Positions 22,150 through 38,026 of a stretch of 64,000 nucleotides of DNA are shown piece by piece. A program made the position numbers and the translations under genes. The stretch covers positions 78,929,403-78,993,402 of the forward strand of contig OZ026615.1 of NCBI GenBank assembly GCA_964020975.1. Direction: 5' to 3'. The notes under the pieces are model-generated. The model did no database searches. It saw only the letters and a program-made list of their open reading frames with translations, and was not told the origin of the DNA. Each line of letters starts with the position of its first letter. Positions within the stretch are counted from its first letter, which is position 1. The DNA comes from Hermodice carunculata (Eukaryota; Annelida; Polychaeta; Eunicida; Amphinomidae).

Positions 22150-24340
22150 ATGAACTGATTTCAAACTTTAGCCTCCATTGTATTGGTGTGTTTGAAAGGA
22201 AAGCAAGTAGCTTTAACCTTCAAGCTTTCAGGACACGATATCTGATTTTAGTGTACCCATAGATGGATATCAACTTTTTCCGAAAAGATAGAGACAAGTA
22301 GTGGTGGAGGTGTATTGGTATACGTTCGTGACAACATAAAAGCCTCAGTAAGATCGGACCTCTCAGTAAGCAGAATGACAGAAACATGTTAGGTGCAAAT
22401 TAAAATCCCCAAAGACTCCGCCTTTTCTTGTATGCTCATTATTCTGATCTCCGAAATGCTGAGCACTTTCATGCTATTATTGATTCGTTTTCATCAGCTT
22501 ATGTTGAACACGTGGAGATAATTGTATTGGGCGATTTTGATTTTAATGATATATTTGATGAGGATTTATCGAGTAACCCAGTGCACTCTCTGGAGCAACT
22601 TTTTCGTTTGAATCAACTAATAAATGAACCAACAAGACTTACTTTATCCTCTCCTGCCATTCTCGACTTAATAATAATACTCACCAGGGCGCGTGAAAAC
22701 CTTATTCGATCTGGGGTACACAAAATCATATTGAGTGATCAATACATGATGTTTTCTGTTTTGAATTTCCCTAAGCAATAGAAGAAACACAAACTTATTA
22801 CATTACCGAAGAATTAAAAAATTTGATAAGAACTGTTTTGTGAGAGATTTAAGGGTTTTATTGTCAGGAACCGGAAACTGTTTGGAATTTATTGAAATAA
22901 AGGATTTTTAGTGTTTTTGACAAATGTGCCCCGATGAAAGAAATGAGGTTAAAAGGTAGAAGAAATGCTTGGATCACTGCATAAATTCTCAAATTGATGA
23001 TTTAAAGTATTTCACGTGGTTGCTGCAGGTGATAAGAATGTTGTCGGTCAAGGTATAAATCGGTCAAAAATAAGTTTACTACGCTCATTTACAAATCAAA
23101 GGAGGAATATTTTCATAATGTGGTAAATGGAAAAAGCAACCATCCCAAAGAGTTGTGGGTAGCACTCGAAAGAGTATGTTCTGCCAAGAAATCGTGAGCA
23201 TGAATCATCTACTGATATATCTGTGGACAACTTCAACATTTATTTAACTAATATCGGTCACAAGGTAACTGGGAATGTTGGCCCTGATATTGCAATACCA
23301 TGGAAAAAGGAAAATCCCTAGTTGTATTTATTCTTTTCACTTACCGAAATATCACTTGGACTCGTGTACTGATTTTTAAAAGATCTACCGCAAGAGAGTA
23401 ACATTAGTATATTGAGGGTATGGATTCAAAGTTACATTTCTTGGGAGCTGTTTTCTTAAAGGGCAATTTGTGTCATATTCGCAACTTGTCAATTATACAG
23501 GCAGTGGTGCTTATGATTGGAAAATAGCCTCTGTCACACCTATTATATAAGGGATCGGGTAATTTGTCAGAAAAATCCAACAATAGACCCATATCTATAA
23601 TTGGTCATTTAGCCAAAGGTGTCGAAAAGGCTGTTCAACTTCAGTCCTTATATGTTATCTAATGCAAAATGAATTTATATCGTCCGAGCAATCTGCATAC
23701 TTAAAGTGTGTTCAACCCAGACCTGACTCCATAAAGTCATTGATGACTGGCTGCATGATATGAATGATGGGCTACTTATTGGTATTTGTCAATTTGACAT
23801 CTAGAAGTGTTTGACACTCTAAACCATAATATCTTGTTACAAAAATTAGAAAGATATGGTGAACGGTTGCCTGCAACGCAGAGCAAATTCCATGCAGACA
23901 AAATGCGCAGCTTGGGTCTGCTTTGGAGGCAAGTTAAACGGGGGTGTGGACTCAGTTGGTTTAAATCCTTTCTCACTGATAGACAGCAAATGGTCAAATG
24001 TAAAGGTCAATCTAATTTATCAAATATTACTATTGGACTTCACCAGGGATCGATCGTGGGACCTCTTTTACGTTTGTCGTTTATCAACGACCTCCCACAA
24101 CATGTGAGTGGTGGTTCCTATAATTTATTTGCTGATGACACGCTCATTTACCTTAGGCCGGTAAATGGCAGCCTTCAGATTGCAGGCAACGGATGCGGAG
24201 AAGTGGTTTACAAGCGATAAACTGGTCGTTAATCCCGCTAAATCTAACTCATTATGGGTATGAATTACCAACAACAGCCACGGGAGCCTAATGCTCTGCT
24301 GACCACCATAAAAAATCATTTCCTGAAATGGACTCCCTCC
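22150..24340 (+). mobile_element. LINE remnant with endonuclease and RT domains
   Basis: Endonuclease pieces: DFSVPIDGYQLF and GGGVLVYVRDNIKASVRSDL (about 22240-22370), then IIVLGDFDFNDIFDED and NQLINEPTRLT (22428-22780). RT pieces: VFDTLNHNILLQKLERYG, LHQGSIVGPLLRLSFINDLP and NLFADDTLIYL (23800-24150), which has the catalytic FADD, then WFTSDKLVVNPAKSN-like sequence. Frames are broken in several places. Clade by recall CR1/L2/Jockey-like. Confidence 0.82.
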
Positions 24341-24527
24341 AAAACCTTGAAAAATTAATCCAGATCATCCATATGATGCAATATCAAACTTCCACATGAT
24401 ACACATTTGTGCTACATTTGGCATCATTCGCCTTATTCTTTATTAAGATATTGAATTAAATGCCCTTTTTAAAGTGCTTAATGATCTTGAAAAATAGGTC
24501 AATGTGACACAGTCATTGGGCCAAGCT

Positions 24528-24995
24528 GACCCAAAAGTAGGTCACCAAGAAGAGTTTTATATGCAATGTATTCAAGTATAATTTTGATCTGGAGGGTGGG
24601 TCAATTCTCTTTGTCATTGGTGCCCAAGCTACACCCTGCCCTTACAAATTCACCCTTTCAACTTTACAAGCCCAGTGACCTGAGACAAATTGGGCAAGGT
24701 AATTAATGTTACATAAATATCAGCATTGGACTTGATCTATATATCATATAAATTTGGCATGTCTAATTCGATTATTCTCTTAAACATGGAATTTTATATC
24801 TTTCAATGCATTTTAACTCATAATTTCCATCAAAGTGTAGGTGGCACCACTAGTATCATATGCACCTTAGATTTTGTTCTCCTCCACAAAGCCACAGAAT
24901 TTCATGACGATCCATAAAAATTAAGGACTGGTCATAATATTTTCACATTTTGACCCATGTGTTACATAATACTGCAGATGGTGCCATCAATATCA
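24528..24995. repeat. dispersed repeat R1, copy 1
   Basis: About 470 bp shared with 27799-28470: taggtcaccaag, ttcaagtataattttgatct, tggcatgtctaattcgatta, ggcaccactagtatcatatg, cacattttgaccca. It has no coding capacity and ends next to a LINE 3' tail. Confidence 0.7.
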
Positions 24996-25009
24996 AAGTC
25001 GACGTAGAT

Positions 25010-25710
25010 TGGTTTAAACATATTTTATTGGACATTACAGTACATATCATAACAATAGTAATTCATAACAATTGGGATAGAGGACAAAGTCCCATGTAAA
25101 TCCCTCTTGCTGGGAAGGACAAATGAACAGGACAATACCAGACACACAGATACACGCAAAGGCCGACTGACACCCAGGCGAGACAGATAGTGCAGCAAGA
25201 TGTTTACCACCAAAGTGGTGAATTAGACCGACCACAGATTCAAATAAAAGTACATACAAATAAAGATGCGAATCGAATTTTCAGAATCAGCCAATACATA
25301 TAGTGTTAAAACAATCCGTCCTAGAAATATATATTTTTGCACTGCTACAAAAATTTCGACAGTTTGCTCAAGTGAAGCTTCATAAGAGCCACATAGTACT
25401 GTTTGTAAAGTATATGGTGCAAAACGGAAAATCGAGTCATACAAAGCTGATCGTGGGGCAGCATATGAGGGACAGATAAAGAAATAATGCCTTGTATTTT
25501 CCCTAGGTGAGCCACAAGAACATTTAGCAGAATCCTTTACACCAATTTTAATTAAATGCGAATTTAATTGGCTTGCATCTAGACGGGGACGTGTATGTAG
25601 AACTGAAAGGAATCTATTGGAAGTGCCACCTGGAGGCAGACAAGGCAGCTTGGCTTTCTCAAGGTCATGCACTAAATCAACAATTATCTCTAAGAAGAGT
25701 AGACCCATTC
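25010..25710 (-). mobile_element. LINE 3' end (C-terminus and 3' UTR)
   Basis: Encodes FLSVLHTRPRLDASQLNSHL, CSCGSPRENTRHYFFICPSY and FVAVQKYIFLGRI, the C-terminal region of CR1-like RT proteins, open for about 160 codons. The 3' UTR contains agagggatttacatgggact and ends with aataaaatatgtttaaacc at about 25011-25030. 5'-truncated, as is typical. Confidence 0.8.
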
Positions 25711-26049
25711 AAGAATTTAAAGAGGAATGTCATTATCCTCAGTGCTCAGTGTTTCCATGTGGAACATTTCATCCAAAGATCTGGAACTGTAAGTGCAACT
25801 TTGCCTGACTCGCTATGTGGTTACTATAGTACTTACCCTGCCTGGAGCGCAAACATGGCTGACTGCCCCTAAGTACCAAGTGGTTTCTTCAAGTCAACAA
25901 TTTTATTGTGTGCCAAAGATCATCAGAATGTTTTGCCAATCGTGAAGTGCCTCTACCAGGACATTTTTCTGTTTCCAGCTGAAAGGATATGGTAACTTTA
26001 TGAGACTTTTTACTTGACATTCACCGGTGTGTAATTGGGGTATTGTTAA

Positions 26050-26515
26050 GAACAATGCCTAGCTGTGCTGGTACCACAAGTCAATGTGTGCAAAATCTAA
26101 AGCAGCAGACCTTACATGTAGCAGAGGTCAAGCTACCCCAAAGAGACCCAGACACTACAGTTCTGACTCAATTTCAAGTACCAGCTCTCCCCATTTGGAT
26201 TTCAAGAGATTAAAACAGCTGTTATCAGTTAGTTCTTCAGAGGGAGATCCTGAGGAATCTTGTGATCTAGAAACTGAGAGCGGTTTCCATTGATCAGTCA
26301 AAAATGGGGGATATACAGCAGATAAAAACCATGTTGAACGCCAAGATGGAGGAAACGAAACATTTAGTTTATTAGTAGAAATGAAACAGATGATCAAAAA
26401 TACAATGAAAGACCACAAAACCTCACCAGATACACTGCAGGCACTGAAGAATGATATTAAACAACATATCGAATTTCAAATTCTTCATTATGTTGATCAG
26501 TTTGCTTGATTTGTT
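26050..26515 (+). mobile_element. possible LINE ORF1-like 5' fragment
   Basis: Open stretches encode ATPKRPRHYSSDSISSTSSP, FKRLKQLLSVSSSEGDPEES and, after a stop, LVEMKQMIKNTMKDHKTSPD with TLQALKNDIKQHIEFQILHY. A basic, Ser-rich head and a coiled-coil-like segment fit a LINE first ORF. It lies in the opposite orientation to the RT fragment beside it. Could instead be an unrelated pseudogene. Confidence 0.35.
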
Positions 26516-26519
26516 GAAA

Positions 26520-27218
26520 ATGTGGGGTATATGATCGGAGCAATCTGAACGAATTATTAGTCCAAAGTGCTAGTGATGGTTAACGTCTTGCAACACGTGA
26601 CCCTAGAAGACAATACTGGGGTGATCAGTTGGATTAGATTTTCAAATAGAAAGCTTTGAATCAGTCTTCAAAGCATTAAATGTTATCAGCCAATTACTAG
26701 ACCATTGATCAATATTAGAGAGATCAAAATTGATAACTTCAGTCGCTGTATATGGATTATCAATATACAGGTACAGAGAAGTGTCATCAGCAAAACAGTT
26801 TTATATTCGATCTGACGAGGTCAACTATATCATTTATATACATATATATTAAAAACAGAAGAGCTCCAAGCACTGAACATTGCGGAACGCCAGCATTTAT
26901 TTTCCCCCAGCTAGAGGTTTGACCTTGGACCATAACACAGCGATCATTGAGATAATCAGTTCACCAGCCATGGAGATTTCCTACAATACCAGCCTTCCTT
27001 AGTTTCAATAATAAACCAGAGTGCCAAACTTTATCAAACGCTTTACTAATATCAAGAAACCTAACACGCACCTCCTTTTGCTGATTGACAGCCAGACATA
27101 GTTCGTGGTGGAGAAGAAGTAATTGATTTACAGTTGAATCGCCTGGTATAAAACCGGACTGTTGAGCAGAAATAACAATATTGTCCCAGAAATGGACGTA
27201 GACTTCCATGCACTTCAT
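26520..27218 (-). mobile_element. CR1-like LINE reverse-transcriptase fragment
   Basis: QQSGFIPGDSTVNQLLLLHH, VRVRFLDISKAFDKVWHSGL and LLKLRKAGIVGNLHGW are in one frame (27218-26961). Then follow VPQCSVLGALLFLIYMYIND, a shifted YxDD-type region (CDDTSLYLY) and WSNNWLITFN-like sequence down to about 26640. Palm and thumb are present; ends and termini are lost. Confidence 0.8.
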
Positions 27219-27623
27219 AAGTCCAAACAGTTATATGGACCTAACTCAAAAACTGTGGGGTGCAGAGCGTTCACAAACGTATCGCATTGTGACCCCTGCA
27301 TTCCAAGTGGCCATATGACCTTCATCTTCAACTCAGATAAAAGAGGGGCTCCAAGGGGTATTTGCGGGATACGTTATCATCTATATTTATTTCTCGTGAA
27401 CTGTGAAATCGAAGATTATTTTAGCCTGATTTGTGATAATCTGATTATAAGTATTTGCGTGATTTGTCATTCTATATGTATTTCTCGTGCACTTACTGTG
27501 AAATCATAGATTATTTAACATGATTCGTGATTATAAGTATTTATTCACGTAATTGTAATTTTTATGATTTGGATTTAGCCGTGAAAGTACATTTAAATTT
27601 TCTGTGAATCGTGATCACAACCT

Positions 27624-27643
27624 CCCCCCCCCCGGGGGGGGGG
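27624..27643. repeat. C10G10 homopolymer palindrome
   Basis: Ten C followed by ten G, then ccc. It lies at the end of an AT-rich repeat-like stretch (27350-27622) with recurring gtgatt/ataagtattt phrases, and may mark a junction between elements with G-run ends. Confidence 0.6.
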
Positions 27644-27798
27644 CCCTCATAAAGGACTTGTTGGCATGCAAAATATGAGCTTTATGTCCATCTTTCCATA
27701 CATGGTCTGTTTGTTCAAGTCGAGTAATATCTTTTCGAGTTATTGAAGAAAAACAATAAACTTGGACAAGTCCCCAACTCCATAACAAATCGCCACGG

Positions 27799-28470
27799 TG
27801 ACCCAAAATAGGTCACCAAGTAGAGGTTTGTGAGCAATGCATTCAAGTGTAATTCTGATCTGGAGGCTCAGTTCTCTTGCCATTGAAGTTCAAGCTACAA
27901 CCTGTTATGGGGAGCGCCGGGGGTGGGGGTGGGTGGTACGCTGGTACAAATAACAATTTTGCCCTAATACAAGGTACGGAAAATAGAAAAATGTACAGAT
28001 AATTGTTGGTGCTAAGTACGGAAATTAAAAGGGATTCCAGTACGTAAGTACAGCAAATAAAATTGGCCAGTACGCTAGTACAGACCCCCCCCCCCCCCCG
28101 CGTCATTACAAAACCACCTCTTTCAACTTAACAGGCCTGGTGACCTAAGAAAAATATTTCAAGGTCACTGATATTACATAAATATTGGCATTGGACGTGC
28201 TATATATATATCCTACAAGTTTGGCATGTCTAATTCAATTATTATTCAAGATGTGGAATTTCATATCTTTCGACGATATATTTAACTCTTAATTTCCACC
28301 AAAATGCAGATGGCGCCACTAGTATCATATGCATCTGTGATGTTCAGCTATCCCACAAAACTTCACGAAAACCCATAAAAATTAACGATGCTAGACTGGT
28401 TACAATTTTTTTTTTACATTTTGACCCATACATTACATAGAGAATCTTATATGGCAGATGCGGTCACTGA
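27799..28470. repeat. dispersed repeat R1, copy 2, with a ~195-bp insertion
   Basis: Matches copy 1 on both sides of an insertion at about 27905-28100. The insertion runs from a G-rich start (ccgggggtgggggtgggtgg) to a C-run end and carries gtacgctggtac / gtacgctagtac near its two edges. Like copy 1 it is followed by a LINE 3' tail (28703). Confidence 0.65.
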
Positions 28471-28702
28471 TTTTTCTCACCAACAACAATCCCTATTGAG
28501 AGAAAAATAGTAACTCATTCTGCAGCCATGTAAGATTTTGTTTATCCTATGTTTACTTGGGTATTCATCAGAAGAAAAAAAAATGTGCCCTAGGCCTACC
28601 TACCCAAAAATCCCTTGCGTTCATTTGATTTTGTCTACGTGTTAATGCATTACGTACGTCACTGATGCAGGCGCGTCACAATTTAGTTGTAACAATGTTT
28701 AG

Positions 28703-28780
28703 GTTCGTTTAAAACATATTTATTTCCAAAAATACAATTGGAAAACAGGGCCGTGCCCTATGTAAATCCCTCTTGCACAC
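28703..28780 (-). mobile_element. LINE 3'-tail fragment
   Basis: On the minus strand: gcaagagggatttacatagg, then gccctgttttccaattg and aaataaatatgttttaaac. Strongly similar to the tail at 25010-25120; no RT sequence is attached. Confidence 0.6.
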
Positions 28781-29143
28781 AAAGAAAATGGGAGGAGGAA
28801 CTGACATGTCACTGAGATAGAAGACGAGTAAACTCCAAGAGGTGACATCACAGTAAAAAAACAGATTGGGGGCGCCGCCACACGAGTTCAAGAGAAACAA
28901 CAATACAGAACGCCACAAACAGGGAAAGGGGTTTTAAGTACGCCTTCTCTCCAGAAAACCAATAACTAGTGTAGTGAATTCCTTGAATATCCTGTACTAG
29001 AGCCTATGTGATTGCTCCCAGTCTACCTGTTGCCTTAATGTAATCGTGAACTGCATCGAAAATTGTTTCGTTTTGCTTGGTTGTGCATGTTTTTGAGCCA
29101 TATAACAGAGTCGAACCCGTAATTTCGTAAAGGGTGCAAAAGG

Positions 29144-30319
29144 AACTAGGAAAGATGATTTGCTGCATAGCAAATCAGTGTGTGTGTCTTCAAAGCATAT
29201 TGGTATGGCAATGTACAACTATTCCATAACACAGGAGCAGAAGTTGGAATGGCATCTCTATCTATTATAGCTTTGAAGTTATTCAAGATTTGAAATTTAT
29301 AATGGGGTTATTTAGCACAATTTAAATTGCTACAACTTGTATTTTAAATTCATTAGGTGCGCAATGGTCAACAACCCCCTGGTAGAAGTTGGAATGACAT
29401 CTCTATCTATTATAGAGATGGAGATATTCAAGATTGAAAATTTCTAATACTGCTAATTAGCATAATTTAAATTGCTACAACTTTTGCTTTAGATTCATTA
29501 CATGCAGAATGGTCAACATCACCCTAGAAGAAGTCGAAATGACAGCTCTATCTATAATAGTTTTGAAGATATTAAAGTTTTTAAATTTCAAATGCTGCTA
29601 ATTAGCATACGTTAAATTGCTACAACTTTTGTTTTAAATTCATTAGATGCGCACTGGTCAAGGAACCCCTAGTAGTTGGAATGACATCCCTTTCTATTAT
29701 ACTTTTGAAGATATTCAAGTTTTAAAATTTCCAATGCTAATTTTAAGTAGAATTTAAATTCCTGCAATTTTTGTTTTAAATTCATTGGCGCACTGGTCAA
29801 GAACCCCCTAGTTAAAGTTGGAATGACATCTCTATCTATTATACTTTTGAAGATATTCAAGTTTTAAATTTTCAAATGCTGCTAATTAGCATAAGTTAAA
29901 TTGCTACAACTTTTGTTTTAAATTCATTAGATGCGCACTGGTCCAGGACCCCCCCCCCCGTAGAAGTTGGAATGACAGCTCTATCTATAATAGTTTTGAA
30001 GATATTCAAGTTTTAAAATTTCCAATGCTGCTAATTAGCATAATTTAAATTGCTACAACTTTTGTTTTAAATTCATTAGATGCGCACTGGTCACGGACCC
30101 CCTAGTAGAAGTTGGAATGACATCTCGATCTGTTATACTTTTGAAGATATTCAAGATTTAAAATTTCAAATGTCCCAAATTTGCATAGTAATTTTTAAAT
30201 ATCTTCATTCCTGTGTATAAAACGGTCAAACTCCTTATATGGAGGCACAATCATGCCAAGTTTGGAGTTTTTATGTATGATAGTGACCGAGAAAAGTGTC
30301 GGACAAATTTGCTGGTAAT

Positions 30320-30379
<60 letters not shown>

Positions 30380-30426
30380 GATTTCAGGAAAAACAGAAAA
30401 GTGTGTGTTGACACACACACACTTTA
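29144..30426 (-). mobile_element. Helentron-like element, copy 5, complete, seven monomers
   Basis: Best-preserved copy. 3' end: aactaggaaagatgatttgc with hairpin gatttgctgcatagcaaatc, then the inverted motif agtgtgtgtgtc. Seven core monomers start near 29241, 29396, 29531, 29673, 29815, 29964 and 30109 (135-155 bp apart). The block cggacaaatttgctggtaat, (GAAA)13 and the 5' hairpin gtgtgtgttgacacacacac (30401-30420) follow. No coding capacity. Confidence 0.85.
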
Positions 30427-30480
30427 ATAATACTTTAGTTGGCACCACCAATACCAAACTCGACCTACATTTTCATACAC
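30424..30480. repeat. dispersed repeat R1, end fragment
   Basis: aatactttagttggcaccac and aaactcgacctacatt parallel the end of R1 copy 1 (aatactgcagatggtgccat, aaagtcgacgtagatt). It lies immediately after the 5' hairpin of Helentron-like copy 5, so copy 5 probably inserted into an R1 element. Confidence 0.4.
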
Positions 30481-31138
30481 TTTATACATCCTAAAAGCCA
30501 TAGGGGCTAATTCGAAAAATCAATACTGCTAAATAACATCACAATCCATCCTCGGTACGCTCCATAGCCGATCCAGTCACAGCTATGTCTAAACCTATAA
30601 CATATTATCACGTTCGATTCAAAATTTTGAAAATTCAAGGCATCAACAGCCAAATGAATTTATGACCTTCTCATCATTGATTCAGCGGAAAAGCATATCC
30701 CACCGCATTTCGAGGCAAGAGAGCATCCGCAGTCAGATCACATTAATGGATTTTCCACACGAAGACAGAATTCTCCAAAGATAACAATGCCTAGCTGGTG
30801 TGTAAAGAAATGTCAAAGTCATATTGCCTTATAATTAACACGTGATTCAGCTAATTTACACATTAAAAAATCCCTTAAAATTTAGGAATTCAAGTGACAG
30901 ACTTGGTTGACAAGTTCGTTTCAGATTAAGTCAAGGTATACCCCCGCCAAATTTGATAGAATACTTTCTACGGGAAAAAATACCAGAGCACCTGATGAAC
31001 GGAATAATACTCCTGATCCCTGAAGCATGAAATTTGGATAAAGCTTTGTAAAGACTGGCCCAACTGAAATCCTACCAAGCTTGAAGAGAACAAGACCCCG
31101 AGTTTTCTTGCTGTTTTAAATTTCTTGTTCTGTCCGGG

Positions 31139-31275
31139 TTTTTTTTTTTTTTTTTTGTTTTTTTTTTTTTTTGTTTTTTTTTTTGTTTTGTTTTGTTTTG
31201 TTTTTTGTTTGTTTTGTTTTTTTTTTGTTTTTTTTGTTTTTGTTTTTGGGGATTTTTGTTTTCTCTTGTTTTTTC
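31139..31275. repeat. T-rich tract with single G interruptions
   Basis: Runs of 5-18 T separated by G. Could be the reverse of a long decayed poly(A) tail, but no retroposon body was identified beside it. Confidence 0.8.
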
Positions 31276-32336
31276 TTATGCTTTTTATCAGAAGAAGTTG
31301 GGGATGGGTGATGTACAGATGGTCGACAGACGAAAAGCAAAGGCTAAAACTCTGCTGACGAAGTCAATTCAGATAAAAAGACTCTGCTAAAACTTGTCAA
31401 ATTGTTTAATTTGTAACAATATGAAAATAGTTACATAAAATGCACGCTGCGAACCAGACGGAAGTACAGATCCATTGATTCCGCGCACAAAATTTCTCAA
31501 CAATATTCACACTGATTTAGTCATTCAAGTTCAATAACGTATCAAAACATTTCACACGTTCACGTTTGCAACATTCAGAGTTCATACTAAACAAACACCT
31601 GTCTCTATACACCACACATTACGGTCTTACTGTTTGCTTTGCTGCCTCTCAGACCTTGCAGGTCTTTGGTTCGAGTATCCCGAAGAATATATGCGCTAAG
31701 AGTCACTTAAGCACGCAAACAATCTAACTCTTATTTGTAAATACCGCATTTAATACCAACATTTACAGATACTCTCACTTTTTGTCAGATTTCTTGATGA
31801 ATACTGATCGATCGGTACACACAACATGTCTATGGAGCGATTTCCTTTTCTAACATGAAGCTTGTAAGATGTACATAGGCAAAATTATGGTTGCCCATTT
31901 CCCTCAATATGGAGTTCAGTTGCACATCCGGTCCAGGCTTGTTCAGCAGGGAGTAATGAATACATAAAAAGTTTAAACTCGAATAAAGTTTGGGAATTTC
32001 TCTATCTACATTGCACTGAAATTTAGTATTTTTCAGTAAAATATAGTGATAGTACAAAAATAAATTCAAATGAAACAGAACTAAGTTGCGGTTTGCAGTA
32101 TGGGATTATTTTGCATGACATTTATCTGCTTTGAAGTAATTAATCTTACGATGAGTCATGTCTTCCATGTCTAATTAATTACTACGTAGAGCAGGAATGT
32201 CATCATGCACAGTTCCGCCACACAATTATTGAATTTAAGTAAATATATCCTTCAGAAGCACTATGTTTCTAGAAACTTGAAGAATTTTTGGCCTGGTTAA
32301 TTGGTCTGCAGTCGAGGCACATTGTTCTCCTCAAGT

Positions 32337-32697
32337 ATCTCTTATAACAATCTCAACATAAAAGAGAATGGTCATAAAAACACGCATAATTTTGCTCACT
32401 GCAAGTCCTCTTTAAGTTTGTGCCATTGCAGGTTTACTCCGGCCACTCCCTTAAAAATTGCGGAATATCGATTTTTACATGTGTATACTCCATTTGCATT
32501 TTTAAACTTCAGCAAGCCTACATCTTATAACAATCTTAACATAAAGGGAATGGTGATAAAAACGTGCATAATTTTGCTCACTGTAAATCCTCTTTAATTT
32601 TGTGTCATTTAAGTTTTACTCAGTTGGGTGACTCCCTTTCAAATTTGCGGAACTGGGTTTTTATATGTGTATATCACATATGTATTTTTAACTGCAA
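32337..32697 (+). repeat. tandem duplication of ~180 bp
   Basis: Units 32337-32508 and 32521-32697 share cttataacaatct-aacataaa, gcataattttgctcactg and gtgtata, at roughly 80% identity by eye. Function unknown; lies between the neighbouring repeats and the 3' side of bZIP gene B. Confidence 0.65.
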
Positions 32698-33094
32698 TAC
32701 ACATGCAAGTATCACAAGCCTATAGTGTCGTATTTTACTCCAATTTCACAGCTGTACGCACACAACTATAGATTTTGTATTCAAAGGAAAATCACAACAA
32801 ATCTGATGACATCATCTACACTAACATCCAATTCTTCATATTACCTATATATAGTAAATGTAAATCTATGATAACATGTTACAACATTATGGATATTCAA
32901 AGAAAATATTTTCTTTAAAAGACGCCTGTTCTACACACTTTTGCCATATATAATGTACGACAGTGTGAGTCAGCAGCACACGGTATGTGTCGGGGATTCC
33001 CGTCTATGGCGTGATAGACACCTGAGTTAACACTTTCTGGCGACGACCAGTCAAGCGATGACGGATAATAGTCCTACTCTGTTTTTTTGTTTTT

Positions 33095-33110
33095 TATCTC
33101 TCTCTCTTTC

Positions 33111-33187
<77 letters not shown>
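33095..33187. repeat. (TC)n(CA)n compound microsatellite
   Basis: About 25 TC units, then 21 CA units. Confidence 0.95.
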
Positions 33188-33195
<8 letters not shown>

Positions 33196-34485
33196 TTTGC
33201 AGTTCACTGCCAACAGAGAAAAGTGACTGAAAATTTCAGAAGAAACCTTTCTTGTTCACAGGAAGTCCACAGTCAGGGGTACTACTCATGCAGTTCAGTT
33301 GAATTTATGCAAGCACACCAGATAATGGATATTGCACTGCAACAATGACTTCAACTTGTCGGGCAGTTTACCAGTGAGTTCCAAGCTGACCAAGATCAGT
33401 TCCTCGTCCGCGTTGGTTAAAACACACTGCATCGTACATTTGAAGCTATATTTATTATATATCTGTATAAAAGTTGTCAATTAATTACAAAAATGATACC
33501 CATACCTGTATCTATAGCTACATGGACTACCTTTCCATATCCCAGCAAGATGCACCTATCACTGGTTACACCAAACAAGAATCACGCTTGCTACTAATAT
33601 TGTCACCCGTTCGTTCCCTGGTCACAAAACATGTATATATACTTTCACAAGCACTCGACGTTACGTCTATATGATATGAAATATATTGAAAATGAAAATC
33701 GCTTATCGCCTGTACGGTACATACTTGTATGCATCAACATGCTCCAGACGGCTCACCAATGGTAACTTTTCCTCACTCGTTATCGTATTGGTCACATGAC
33801 CAAAGCAACAATGCAAACTTGCCTCCAATTAGTCATTCAATCTATGCTTCATGCAGAATGCTTTCTCACAAACAAACATTGTCGTACTCACTCTTGTACT
33901 TTTATGGCAGTGAGGGTTAAACAGTAAATATGTCAGTGTACGCCACTGATCAAAATAACACACTAATGTAAACAATGTATCACAGTTTCTTGCTATTTCC
34001 CGTAAATGGTTGCAATAAAACACGACTGAGTGGTCAAATTTTAATGTTCAAATGTTTCATGGTACGTGCATATTTAGCAACTGACCCACACAGCCATGCC
34101 GGTACCGTCCCACCAGGTGCAATTTGTAGTTCATGTCGTGAATATTTTTAGAGGGTGAGCGTACTAAGCCAGTCTTGAACCATAGTTTCCAATATTTAGC
34201 AACAAAGAATAAATCGTAGATGACATGGTCGTAGACCCTTTGGAATTGTTGTCTGGAATGTCCAACGATTCCTTTCCCTCACCCAGAACAAAGTAACACA
34301 TTCCCACCTCCGTGCCCCTGCTCAAAATGTCAACAAGGGTTTTTTTTCTGTTTCTTTCCATCAATATCAGTTACATTTTGCAATAATGCATGTTCTGACA
34401 CTTAAGCTGTCCACTGACTTCTTCGCTGCATTGTGTTATCTTCTCGCTTTTTTCATATTTATGCCGACAAAAAATATAACACATC

Positions 34486-37738
<3,253 letters not shown>

Positions 37739-37836
37739 GTTTCGTCTACAATTAGAATGAAATTGGATGTGATATTTATCAAGAAGTCAAGAAGCAACAG
37801 TTCCTCCGATAGACATACAGACAGCCAAATGAATGA

Positions 37837-38026
<190 letters not shown>

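Larger units (their letters stand above)
30481..34485. other. no gene recognised; 3' side of bZIP gene B
   Basis: Contains the T-rich tract, the tandem duplication at 32337-32697, the (TC)n(CA)n array and probably the 3' UTR of gene B (33450-34485). 30840-31100 carries faint phrases of tandem family C. Confidence 0.35.

Noticed and set aside
29144-30120. Regularly spaced ~145-bp repeats as a CRISPR-like array
   Set aside because: Animal DNA; units are contiguous and diverged, with no constant repeat-spacer alternation. They are the tandem core of a mobile element.
31660-31690. ggttcgagtatcccga as a tRNA B box
   Set aside because: No A box, no cloverleaf and no second copy found.
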